DNA from: Pseudomonadota bacterium
GTDB taxonomy: Bacteria; Pseudomonadota; Gammaproteobacteria; Xanthomonadales; Xanthomonadaceae
Direction of reading: 5' to 3'
Assembly (NCBI GenBank): GCA_023419315.1
Contig: JAEZYE010000061.1
Location: 20,940-84,939 of the forward strand
DNA length: 64,000 bases
Made by a program: the position numbers and the translations under genes. This document shows, piece after piece, positions 43,364 to 51,555 of this stretch (position 1 is the stretch's first letter; the number at the start of each line of letters is the position of its first letter). The notes under the pieces were generated by a model. The model was not told the origin of the DNA. It saw only the letters and a list, made by a program, of their open reading frames with translations, and ran no database searches.

Positions 43364-44554
43364 TTAGGGAAGGGCCAAGATCTTCTTGGCGTCTTCCGGC
43401 TTCTTGAGCCCTTTGTCCAGCGCAGCCTTGGCGGCCTGCTTCGCTTCGGGGATGCGGTCTTCCTGCCACAGCACGCGCGCCAGGTTGAGATAGGTTTCGC
43501 CGTTGGTGGACAGCGGCGCCGCCTTCTGCCACGCCTCGATCGCCTGAGGAATCTGTTCGGAGTAGTAATACGCCTGCGCCAGTGCGAGATAGGTCTGGTA
43601 GTCCGACTTCAGCACGCCTTTCTGGACACCTTCATTGATCACCGCGATGACGTCCTTCTCCTTCCCTTCGGTATTCGCGTACATGCTGTAGAGCTGCTTG
43701 TATTCGCGTTCGTCGGTGAGCTGGCCGGACGTGCGCAGCTTTTCGAGTACGGCAATTGCCTGATCGTTCTTGTCGGCTTGCAGATAGACCGACGCCAGAT
43801 TCATCTGGGCTTTCTTGTCGGACGGGTTCTTGCTGGCGAGTGATTCGGCGAGTTGTACGGCGGCATCGTCCTGGCCGGCTTCTGCGTAGCTCGCCATCAG
43901 CACCTGCAACCACTCGTTCTTGGGCTCGGGCGTGGCGTCCACCGCCTGCTTGAGGAACGGGATCGCGTCCTTGTAGCGCTCCATCCGATACAGGATGTTG
44001 CCTTTCACCACCAGCTCTTCCGGTCGCTGCGACTTGGTTTCAGCGAAGAAACGGTCGATGGTCGCGAGTGCTTCGTTGTACTGATCGTCCTGCGAGTACA
44101 GCTGAGCCAGGAAAAACATCGTGCCGTAGTGGGCATTGTTGTCCAGACCGTTGAACTCGATGACCTTGTTCGCATAGTCCTTCGCGAGCTTGCCGTCGTC
44201 CTTGCCATATGCGGCTTGCGCGGCAACCTGTGCGGCGACGGACTTGTCGTACGCATTTGCCTTGTCGCCGGCCATGATTTCATTGGCCAGCGTGATCACT
44301 TCGTCTTCGTTGTTCTCTTTCTCGTTCGCCTTGAACATGCTGCTCAGCTGGCGCTGCATCTTCGCCGAGCCTTTTTCCTTCGGCTCCTGGCGCGTTGCGT
44401 CCGGATAGCGGATCTCTTCCTTCTTCGGCTTCTGGCGACGTGCCGAGCTGTCATCGCGGTTCATCTGCGCGGTTGCTTCGGCAACCACTCCGGCACCCAG
44501 CAGGCCGATGATGGCAAGGGAGAGCAGGGCGTGTTTGGACTTGCGATACAGCAT
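43364..44554 (-). CDS. TPR-repeat periplasmic protein of the TonB cluster
   Basis: A 396-residue protein with an N-terminal signal sequence (ALLSLAIIGLLGAGVVAEATAQ), a charged linker (RRQKPKKEEIRYPDATRQEPKEKGS) and a series of tetratricopeptide repeats, for example NAHYGTMFFLAQLYSQDDQYNEALATIDRFFAE, PEELVVKGNILYRMERYKDAIPFLKQAVD and YQTYLALAQAYYYSEQIPQAIEAWQKAA. Related TPR proteins beside tonB-exbB-exbD in other gammaproteobacteria assist TonB function. 162 bases separate it from tonB. Confidence 0.87.
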   Translation of the reverse strand: MLYRKSKHALLSLAIIGLLGAGVVAEATAQMNRDDSSARRQKPKKEEIRYPDATRQEPKEKGSAKMQRQLSSMFKANEKENNEDEVITLANEIMAGDKANAYDKSVAAQVAAQAAYGKDDGKLAKDYANKVIEFNGLDNNAHYGTMFFLAQLYSQDDQYNEALATIDRFFAETKSQRPEELVVKGNILYRMERYKDAIPFLKQAVDATPEPKNEWLQVLMASYAEAGQDDAAVQLAESLASKNPSDKKAQMNLASVYLQADKNDQAIAVLEKLRTSGQLTDEREYKQLYSMYANTEGKEKDVIAVINEGVQKGVLKSDYQTYLALAQAYYYSEQIPQAIEAWQKAAPLSTNGETYLNLARVLWQEDRIPEAKQAAKAALDKGLKKPEDAKKILALP

Positions 44555-44693
44555 GGGGGATCACCTCAAAGCGGACGCGGTTCAGTGGGTCGGTCGGATC
44601 CTTCCGGGGGCGCAAACGCTACCAGAAAGCACACATAGGCGGGTAAGGGTTTCGTTGCTGCGCAGCAGCATCCGCCCGGCTGAAGGAGGGTCT

Positions 44694-45500
44694 TCAACCG
44701 CAACGCGGCACATTGCCCGCCTTGCGGGCCGACTCGTAGATGGGAACCAGAGCGGGGGCGTCCCGCTGCAGTTCGCGGATGCGATTGGTGGGGTCAGGGT
44801 GGGTCGACAGCCATTGCGGAGGACGTTCGCCCCCGGCCGCCAGCATGTTTTCCCAGAGGTTTACGGCTTGGCGAGGATCGAATCCCGCCTGGGCCATCAG
44901 ACGTTGCCCGACGACATCGGCCTCGCTCTCCTGGGTGCGCGAGTTGGGGAGGAGGATCAGTCCCTGCGCACCCAGGCTGCCGAACTGGCTCACCGCATCC
45001 ATCCCGGTCTGCCCGTATTTGGCGCCTGCGAGTGCGCCCAGGATGCTCAGTCCGGTTTGCGTCCCCATCTGCCGCGTGATGCGCTCTTCGTGGTGGCGGC
45101 TGATCACGTGGCCGATTTCATGGCCGAGTACCGCTGCAAGCTGATCCTGGTTCTTCGCCACAGTGAAGATGCCGGTGTTGACGCCGACCTTGCCGCCGGG
45201 CAGGGCGAAAGCATTGGGTTCCTGATCGAGGAAAACCGCTGTTTCCCATGCGACGCTTCGCTGGTCGGGGGGAAGTTGGTGGACGAGTGCGTTCACGACG
45301 CAGGTGACGTATGCATTCTGTTTCGCGTCCCTGCTTGGCGGTTCCTTTGCCTTGGTCTCCGCGAATGCCTGCGCGCCAAGCTGGTTCAACTGGTCCTGCG
45401 AGACGCCGCCCACCATCTGCGTGCGCCCGGTTGGCGAGGTGGTTGTGGCACAGGCAACCAGTACGGTGGCCACGGCAGCGGTCAGCAACCAGGGTTTCAT
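44694..45500 (-). CDS. M48-family metalloprotease lipoprotein (LoiP/YcaL-like)
   Basis: A 268-residue predicted lipoprotein with lipobox LVA-C (Cys17). The zinc-protease motif HEIGH is at residues 127-131 in AAVLGHEIGHVISRHHEERI, and the third ligand region ESEADVVGQRLMAQAGFDPR follows. NAFALPGGKVGVNTG and STHPDPTNRI are also family hallmarks. These periplasmic proteases take part in outer-membrane protein quality control. ATG 45500 has AAGGAG upstream; the frame is open to 45545. Confidence 0.92.
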   Translation of the reverse strand: MKPWLLTAAVATVLVACATTTSPTGRTQMVGGVSQDQLNQLGAQAFAETKAKEPPSRDAKQNAYVTCVVNALVHQLPPDQRSVAWETAVFLDQEPNAFALPGGKVGVNTGIFTVAKNQDQLAAVLGHEIGHVISRHHEERITRQMGTQTGLSILGALAGAKYGQTGMDAVSQFGSLGAQGLILLPNSRTQESEADVVGQRLMAQAGFDPRQAVNLWENMLAAGGERPPQWLSTHPDPTNRIRELQRDAPALVPIYESARKAGNVPRCG

Positions 45501-45579
45501 GGGGCGGCACTCCTTTCCGAACAGGCCGCTAGTGTCGGCAAGCAAGTCTTAACTCTTCGTCAATCTGCAAGGCACTTTT

Positions 45580-46401
45580 TCAGTTGCCGGAAAGCTGCAG
45601 AAGCGCCAGTGCGAAGGCGTTGTTCAGCGCGTGGGTAGCGATGGGTGCCCACAACGTGCCGGTGCGGCGATACACCCAGGCGAATGCCATGCCCATCGCT
45701 GCGTAGACCGACAGCAGCAGGACGGTGGCTCCGGCGCTGTTGCCGCCCGTGCCCGGCAGCTCGTGGGCAAGCGCGAACGCGACGCCGCTCAGCACCATCC
45801 CCAGCAAAGGGTGGCCGGCCTGCCACAACCGGCCGAACAGCACGCGGCGGAACAGCAGTTCCTCGTACACGGGCGCGAGCACGACGGCGAAAAGCGCCAC
45901 GAACCAGGCATGCGAGGAGAGCGCTTCTCGCAGGAGCAGCAAATTGCTGGGATTGGGGGGAATGCCCAAGACGTGGCCCAGCCAACTCAAGGCGCTGCTG
46001 AAAAGAAAGATTCCCACCCCGGCCATCACCACGATCAACCAGGTCGAGCCGCGGAACGCGGCGGCCCTCGATTGCGCACGTTCGTCGCGCGTCGCAGGCC
46101 TGCGCCACACATACAGCACGATTGCGACACCGCCCATGCCGAACAGCGCGAGAATCAGTTGAACGATCGCGCCCGGCGCCTGCAAGGAAGCTGTAATCGC
46201 CTCGGGTGCTGCTCCGGTTGCGGCAAGACGGATGCCCTCGATGACACCCCATGCGATGCCACCGCCCATCATCAGCGCCAGGCCGATAACGATCGCCAGC
46301 AGAACATCGACGCCGAACGCACCCAGCACTCGCCGGAGCGGCGGCGCGGATCTCGGGATTTTTTCCGATTCCAGCGCGTCGCTCCCGCGTGCGGCGTCCA
46401 T
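45580..46401 (-). CDS. CPBP family intramembrane metalloprotease-like protein
   Basis: A 273-residue polytopic protein. The three CPBP (Abi/CAAX-type) motifs are visible: APVYEELLFRRVLFG (EExxxR), SGVAFALAHELPGTG (FxxxH) and LWAPIATHALNNAFA (HxxxN). The catalytic Glu and His residues are complete. Substrate unknown; family members include CAAX prenyl proteases and bacteriocin-immunity proteins. It begins 4 bases after gyrB on the same strand, so it is probably on the gyrB transcript. Confidence 0.87.
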   Translation of the reverse strand: MDAARGSDALESEKIPRSAPPLRRVLGAFGVDVLLAIVIGLALMMGGGIAWGVIEGIRLAATGAAPEAITASLQAPGAIVQLILALFGMGGVAIVLYVWRRPATRDERAQSRAAAFRGSTWLIVVMAGVGIFLFSSALSWLGHVLGIPPNPSNLLLLREALSSHAWFVALFAVVLAPVYEELLFRRVLFGRLWQAGHPLLGMVLSGVAFALAHELPGTGGNSAGATVLLLSVYAAMGMAFAWVYRRTGTLWAPIATHALNNAFALALLQLSGN

Positions 46402-46405
46402 TTGA

Positions 46406-48847
46406 TCAGACGTCGAGATTGGCCACCTTCAGCGCATTGGCTTCAATGAAGTCACGCCGCGGTTCCACGACGTCTCCCATCAACGTGCTGAAGATCTGAT
46501 CGGCAGCCACGACATCCTCGATGCGCACCTGCAGGAGGCGACGGGTATCGGGATTGACCGTGGTATCCCACAACTGTTCGGGATTCATTTCGCCCAGGCC
46601 CTTGAAGCGCTGGATGCTGCGACCCTTCTTGGCTTCCTCCAGCAACCAGGCTTGTGCCTGCGCAAAACTCTCGATGGCCTGCGTCTTGTTTCCGCGCACG
46701 ATGCTTGCGCCTTCGCGCACCAGCCCATGCAGCACGTCCGCCGACTCACGCAATGCACGCAGCTCACCCGTGTCGAACACGGACAGCGGAAGCACCTGCG
46801 TAAGCTCTTCGCCCATGTGGCGCCGCGTAGCAAGCAGTGCGGCCGGCCGCTGTTCGTTGGCCGACTGCAGTTGCAGCGAGTAGCGCGGGCTGCCCAGACC
46901 GCCGCGATTGAGCTTGGCTTCAAGCGTTTTCAGCTCCGCGCCGTCGTCCTGGTTGCGTTCGACAAACGCCGCATCCAGCGGGGCGAAATCGATCAGTGCT
47001 TCAAGCAACTGGGGATCGAACCGGTGGGCATTGCGTGCGATCGCATCGCGTGCGTTGGCATAGGCCAACAGCAGCTTTTCGAGTGCTTCGCTCGGAATCG
47101 CGGGTTCATCCTGCGCGGGAATGAGCGCCGCACCTTCCACCGCGCTGTTCGCGAGGTAGACGTTCAGTGCGGAATCGTCCTTCAGATACAGCTCCTGCTT
47201 GCCCTGCTTGAGTTTGTACAGGGGCGGCAAACCGATGTAGACGTGGCCGCGCTCGATCAGCTCCGGCATCTGCCGGTAGAAGAACGTCAGCAGCAACGTG
47301 CGGATGTGGGAGCCGTCCACGTCGGCGTCGGTCATGATGATGATGCGGTGGTAGCGCAGCTTGTCGGGGTTGTATTCGTCCTTGCCGATCCCCGTGCCCA
47401 GCGCGGTGATCAGCGTGCCGACTTCCGCGGAGGACAGCATGCGATCGAAACGCGCGCGCTCGACATTGAGGATCTTGCCGCGCAGCGGAAGCACCGCCTG
47501 GTTCTTGCGGTTGCGCCCCTGCTTGGCTGAGCCGCCGGCGGAGTCGCCCTCGACGATGAACAGCTCCGACAGGGCCGGATCCTTTTCCTGGCAGTCGGCG
47601 AGCTTGCCGGGCAAGCCGGCAATGTCGAGCGCACCCTTGCGACGTGTCAGCTCGCGGGCCTTGCGGGCCGCTTCGCGGGCGCGCGCGGCATCGACGACCT
47701 TCTCCGCGATAGAGCGGGCCTCATGGGGGTGTTCCTGCAGGAACTCCTCCAAACGTGCACCGAACGTGGCCTCAACGGCCGGCTTCACGTCGGAACTGAC
47801 CAGTTTTTCCTTGGTCTGCGACGAAAAACTGGGGTCCGGAACCTTTACCGACAGGACGGCGATCATGCCTTCGCGCATGTCATCGCCAGACAGGTTCACC
47901 TTGGCCTGCTTGGCGATGCCGTTCTGTTCGATGTAGTTGGTCAGCGTGCGCGTGAGCGCGGCGCGGAAGCCGGCAAGGTGGGTTCCGCCGTCCTTCTGCG
48001 GGATGTTGTTGGTGAAGCAGAACATCGTTTCCTGATATGCGTCCGTCCATTGCAGCGCGACATCCACCGTGATGCCGTTGGTTTCGCCGGTGACGGAAAT
48101 GACATTCGGGTGCAGCGGCGTCTTGAGTTGCGCCAGATGCTCCACGAAGGAACGGATGCCGCCCTCGTACTGGAAGATGTCCTGCCGGCCTTCGCCACGC
48201 TCATCCATCAGCGTGATTTTCACGCCTGAGTTCAGGAATGACAGTTCGCGCAGACGGCGCGCCAGGATGTCGTAATGGAACTCGACGTCGGTAAAGATTT
48301 CGGCCGCCGGCTTGAAGCGCAACGTCGTGCCGCGCCGATCCGAGGCTTCCAGTTGCTTCAGCGCGTAAAGCGGCTCGCCCAGCGAGTATTCCTGCTGGTA
48401 ATGGAACCCATCGCGCCAGATGTCCAGCCACAGGTGCTCGGACAGCGCATTGACCACGGAAACACCGACGCCATGCAGGCCGCCGGACACCTTGTAGCTG
48501 TTGTCATCGAATTTGCCGCCGGCATGGAGCACGGTCAGGATGACTTCGGCAGCGGAGCGGTTCTCTTCCTTGTGGATATCGACCGGGATGCCTCGGCCGT
48601 TGTCCGATACCGACACCGAGCCATCTTCATGGATCTTCACGATCACATCGTCGGCATGACCGGCGAGCGCTTCATCGATCGAGTTGTCGACCACCTCGAA
48701 GACCATGTGATGCAGGCCGGTACCGTCGTGCACGTCGCCGATGTACATGCCTGGCCGCTTGCGGACTGCCTCGAGCCCGCGAAGGACGGTGATCTTGCTG
48801 GAGTCGTAGTTGCCGTTGGATGCTGCAGGAATCGTTTCGTCAGTCAT
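46406..48847 (-). CDS. gyrB: DNA gyrase subunit B
   Basis: The 813-residue ATPase subunit of gyrase, which introduces negative supercoils. The GHKL ATPase domain begins YDSSKITVLRGLEAVRKRPGMYIGD...HHMVFEVVDNSIDEALAGHADD; the Toprim domain has LFIVEGDSAGGSAKQGRNRKNQAVLPLRGKILNVE and MTDADVDGSHIRTLLLTFFYRQMPELI. The C-terminal tail has the QRFKGLGEMNPEQLWDTT signature. Slightly longer than E. coli GyrB because of xanthomonad insertions. Lies in the conserved dnaA-dnaN-recF-gyrB order. Confidence 0.98.
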   Translation of the reverse strand: MTDETIPAASNGNYDSSKITVLRGLEAVRKRPGMYIGDVHDGTGLHHMVFEVVDNSIDEALAGHADDVIVKIHEDGSVSVSDNGRGIPVDIHKEENRSAAEVILTVLHAGGKFDDNSYKVSGGLHGVGVSVVNALSEHLWLDIWRDGFHYQQEYSLGEPLYALKQLEASDRRGTTLRFKPAAEIFTDVEFHYDILARRLRELSFLNSGVKITLMDERGEGRQDIFQYEGGIRSFVEHLAQLKTPLHPNVISVTGETNGITVDVALQWTDAYQETMFCFTNNIPQKDGGTHLAGFRAALTRTLTNYIEQNGIAKQAKVNLSGDDMREGMIAVLSVKVPDPSFSSQTKEKLVSSDVKPAVEATFGARLEEFLQEHPHEARSIAEKVVDAARAREAARKARELTRRKGALDIAGLPGKLADCQEKDPALSELFIVEGDSAGGSAKQGRNRKNQAVLPLRGKILNVERARFDRMLSSAEVGTLITALGTGIGKDEYNPDKLRYHRIIIMTDADVDGSHIRTLLLTFFYRQMPELIERGHVYIGLPPLYKLKQGKQELYLKDDSALNVYLANSAVEGAALIPAQDEPAIPSEALEKLLLAYANARDAIARNAHRFDPQLLEALIDFAPLDAAFVERNQDDGAELKTLEAKLNRGGLGSPRYSLQLQSANEQRPAALLATRRHMGEELTQVLPLSVFDTGELRALRESADVLHGLVREGASIVRGNKTQAIESFAQAQAWLLEEAKKGRSIQRFKGLGEMNPEQLWDTTVNPDTRRLLQVRIEDVVAADQIFSTLMGDVVEPRRDFIEANALKVANLDV

Positions 48848-48967
48848 TCGCTTCGGTCTGCTGCATAGCTGCTGGCGCCAGAATCCGATGAGGCGGAAGG
48901 GCGCGCGAGCTACAGGGAGGTGGGAAATTATACCACCGACCGGTACTTGCCCGGCCTTGAGAGGCGT

Positions 48968-50053
48968 TCAGAGCGGTACCACGGCCCCATGTTCCACGTG
49001 GAACTGACGCATCTCGATCTGTTGAGTCCCGAGCATGGCCGGGAGCTCAGTGCCGGTGACGAAGATCTGGCCGGGACCCGCCAGCAGGCGTTCAAGAACC
49101 CGTTGCTGGTGTTTGCGGTCAAGCTCCGATGCCAGATCGTCGAGGGCAATGACCGCGGATTCGCCGCGTTGCGAGTCAAAATCCTCCGCCTGGCTCAACA
49201 GGCAAGCCAACGCAGTCAATTTGGCCTGCCCGCGAGATAGGGCCTCGCCATGCGGGCAGGCCTCGTAGATGACCTTCCAGTCGGCGCGATGCGGGCCAAT
49301 CGAGGTATGTCCGATGATGCGGTCGCGGTCGCGTGCGACCAGCAGAGCATCTCGCAAGGACAACTCATGCCGCTTCCATCCGGGCAGGTATTCCAGACGC
49401 GCGGTGCCTAGCCCCGGTACAAGATCCCGGGCGACCGAAGACAACCGCTGCTGCAACCTCTCGAGGTAGCCCAGCCGGCGCTCGGTCAATGGTTCACCCG
49501 CTTCCGCAAGTTCGTGATCCCAAGCGTCCAGCTGCGCGCCCCCAGCGCCAGACCTCAGCAGGGCATTGCGTTGCTTCAGAGCTCGGGAGTAGCGCCGCCA
49601 GAGTGGAAGGAACTCCTGTTCCACGTGAAACAGCCCCCAATCCATGAATCGACGGCGGGGTTCTCCGCCCCCCGTCACCAGCGCATGGCTGCCAGGCTCA
49701 AACGTCACAACGGCGAGCGCTGCACACAGGTCGCCGAGCTGGTGCACAGATTCGCCGTCGAGTTTGCCCGTCCAGGTCTGACCCGAATGCCTGAGACCCG
49801 CTCGCCGAACCCGACCGGATGCCACTTCCTCCCATTCCACGAAAACTTCCACGGCTTCGGATCCCGTTCGGACCAGCCCGTCACGCACTCGACCACGAAA
49901 GCTCCGCCCATAGGCCATCAGGTGGACGGCCTCCAGGAGAGAAGTCTTGCCTGCTCCGTTTTCGCCGGTGATCAGGTTCAGGCGAGGGCCCGGCTCCAAC
50001 GAAACCTGCGGGAAGCTGCGCAAACCCTTCGCATTCAGCCGCTTCAAGCGCAT
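48968..50053 (-). CDS. recF: RecF, DNA replication and repair protein
   Basis: A 361-residue SMC-like ATPase that loads RecA at gaps with RecO and RecR. Walker A GENGAGKT is at residues 30-37; the signature region is EALSRGQAKLTALACLL and Walker B AVIALDDLASELD. ATG 50053 gives the family start MRLKRLNAKGLRSF. Two parS-like sites are inside the gene: codons for LFHVEQ and QFHVEHG are spelled by TTCCACGTG-type centromere sequences, which force this FHVE pair of motifs. Confidence 0.95.
   Translation of the reverse strand: MRLKRLNAKGLRSFPQVSLEPGPRLNLITGENGAGKTSLLEAVHLMAYGRSFRGRVRDGLVRTGSEAVEVFVEWEEVASGRVRRAGLRHSGQTWTGKLDGESVHQLGDLCAALAVVTFEPGSHALVTGGGEPRRRFMDWGLFHVEQEFLPLWRRYSRALKQRNALLRSGAGGAQLDAWDHELAEAGEPLTERRLGYLERLQQRLSSVARDLVPGLGTARLEYLPGWKRHELSLRDALLVARDRDRIIGHTSIGPHRADWKVIYEACPHGEALSRGQAKLTALACLLSQAEDFDSQRGESAVIALDDLASELDRKHQQRVLERLLAGPGQIFVTGTELPAMLGTQQIEMRQFHVEHGAVVPL
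48990..49005. promoter_or_regulatory. parS-like site 1 (within recF 3' end)
   Basis: The 16-mer TGTTCCACGTGGAACT matches the bacterial parS consensus (TGTTnCACGTGnAACA) at 15 of 16 positions counted with the free position. ParB binds such sites to organise and segregate the origin region. Confidence 0.75.
49617..49632. promoter_or_regulatory. parS-like site 2 (within recF)
   Basis: TGTTCCACGTGAAACA is a complete match to the canonical parS motif. It lies inside the recF coding sequence, where it encodes LFHVEQ-type residues on the minus strand. Confidence 0.88.
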
Positions 50054-50171
50054 GCGGATCCCCGTCGGACGTAGGCCGGAGACCTGGGCGGACGGGCCCA
50101 ACGAAGGTGAATAAATCTAGGCATGCACCATTCTTGCGTGGAAACGGCGACACGTGGCGGCCATCGAGAAG

Positions 50172-50195
50172 AAAAAAGCCCGGCTTGGCCGGGCT
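50172..50195 (-). terminator. Rho-independent terminator after dnaN
   Basis: On the minus strand AGCCCGGC-CAA-GCCGGGCT (plus 50177-50195) is followed by six T residues (plus 50172-50177 A run). It lies 28 bases after the dnaN stop and separates dnaN from recF transcription at least in part. Confidence 0.85.
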
Positions 50196-50203
50196 CGATC
50201 TCG

Positions 50204-50219
50204 TGTTCCACGTGAAACG
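50204..50219. promoter_or_regulatory. parS-like site 3 (dnaN-recF gap)
   Basis: TGTTCCACGTGAAACG matches the parS consensus except the last base. It lies between the dnaN stop and its terminator, so three such sites occur within 1.23 kb. Confidence 0.8.
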
Positions 50220-50222
50220 CGA

Positions 50223-51323
50223 TTAAAGACGGAGCGGCATCACCACGTGGCGCGACTTTTCGCTGCTTGCCTCACGTACCAACGCCGACGAGTTCGCGTC
50301 GCGCAACTGGATGACGACGTGCTCGTCGCGCAGCGCGCTCAATGCATCCAGCAGGTAATTCACGTTGAAGCCGATTGCCAGATTGTCAACCTTGGTATCC
50401 GCTTCAATCTCTTCCTGGGCTTCTTCCTGTTCCGGGTTGTGTGCGCTGATCTTCAGTTGGCCCGGTGAAACCTCGACGCGGACACCGCGGTACTTTTCGT
50501 TGGAAAGGATGGCCGCGCGCTGCAAGGCCGCCCGCAGCACTTCGCGATCCAGCTTCACTTCGCGGTCCGCCCCGATGGGAATCACGGCGCCATAGTCGGG
50601 AAAACGCCCATCAATCAACTTGGAGGTGAACGTCACATCGTCCCGCTTGACCCGGATGTGAGTGCGGCCCACTTCGAGTTCCAGAGCCCGATCACCGCCC
50701 TCAAGCAGGCGCTGCAGTTCAGTGACACCCTTGCGCGGAACAATCAGCTGACGCTTCGACAGCGGGGAACCATCCAGCTGCGCTTCGCACAAGGCAAGCC
50801 GGTGTCCGTCCGTGGCGACACAGCGCAAGGTGCGATCCGCCAGATCAAACAGCAATCCGTTGAGGTAATAGCGAACGTCCTGCTGCGCCATCGCGAACGC
50901 GGTACGTTCGATGAGTTCCTTCAACGTGGCTTCCGGCACATCGACGCGTTCCGTCGCTTCGACCTCATCCACGGAAGGGAAGTCGTTCGCCGGCAGCGTA
51001 GCCAGAGTGAAACGGCTGCGACCGGCCTGCACCGTGACTTTGTCGGCGGACTGGCTGACGGTGACTTTGCTCCCGTCCGGCAGCGCCCGGATGATTTCGA
51101 ACAGCTTCCGCGCCGGGATGGTCGTTTCGCCATCCTGTGCGTCGTCGACCGGGCTTCGGGCGACCATCTCCACTTCCAGATCCGTACCGGTCAAGGACAA
51201 CTGCCCGTTCTGGACCTGCACCAGGAAGTTGGCGAGCACGGGCAGCGTCTGCCGGCGTTCGACCACGTTGACGACCTGGGCCAGGGGTTTGAGAAAGGCT
51301 TCGCGCTGTAGGCTGAAACGCAT
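50223..51323 (-). CDS. dnaN: DNA polymerase III beta subunit (sliding clamp)
   Basis: A 366-residue processivity clamp that tethers polymerase III to DNA. Family blocks: MRFSLQREAFLKPLAQVVNVVERRQTLPVLANFLVQ, GRSRFTLATLPANDFPSVDE, FAMAQQDVRYYLNGLLFDLADRTLRCVATDGHRLA, FPDYGAVIPIGADREVKLDREVLRAALQRAAILSNEKYRGVRVEV, and the C-terminal VMPLRL. Normal length. Follows the oriC-like gap downstream of dnaA. Confidence 0.98.
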   Translation of the reverse strand: MRFSLQREAFLKPLAQVVNVVERRQTLPVLANFLVQVQNGQLSLTGTDLEVEMVARSPVDDAQDGETTIPARKLFEIIRALPDGSKVTVSQSADKVTVQAGRSRFTLATLPANDFPSVDEVEATERVDVPEATLKELIERTAFAMAQQDVRYYLNGLLFDLADRTLRCVATDGHRLALCEAQLDGSPLSKRQLIVPRKGVTELQRLLEGGDRALELEVGRTHIRVKRDDVTFTSKLIDGRFPDYGAVIPIGADREVKLDREVLRAALQRAAILSNEKYRGVRVEVSPGQLKISAHNPEQEEAQEEIEADTKVDNLAIGFNVNYLLDALSALRDEHVVIQLRDANSSALVREASSEKSRHVVMPLRL

Positions 51324-51555
51324 ATCGGTCGGTGTCCCTTGTGCCTGATGCTTCTAAAAAGAAGTGGAAAAGATCTAAAGCTTGGTGGTGATGGTTTCGC
51401 CGCTTTCAGTGGGAAAGCGGGACAAGCGATTGAATTGAAAAGGTTTTCAGATGGAACCAACCCCGTGGACAACTGCAACGCAAGCCGTGTGGATTCCTGT
51501 GGATAAAAATGGGGCCCGATTTCAACCACAGTTTGTCCACAGGAGCAGGAGGGGT
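51324..51555. other. Probable oriC core between dnaA and dnaN
   Basis: The 232-base dnaA-dnaN gap has at least four DnaA-box-like 9-mers: TTGTCCACA (51533-51541), TGTGGATAA (51498-51506, full consensus in reverse), TGTGGATTC (51488-51496) and CGTGGACAA (51464-51472). An A-rich stretch near 51351-51385 next to dnaN could be the unwinding element. In Xanthomonas this interval is the reported origin. Functional borders are inferred. Confidence 0.7.

Noticed and set aside
50250..50262. CACGTGG near the end of dnaN as a fourth parS site
   Set aside because: Only the CACGTG core is present; the flanks do not match TGTTnC...AACA.
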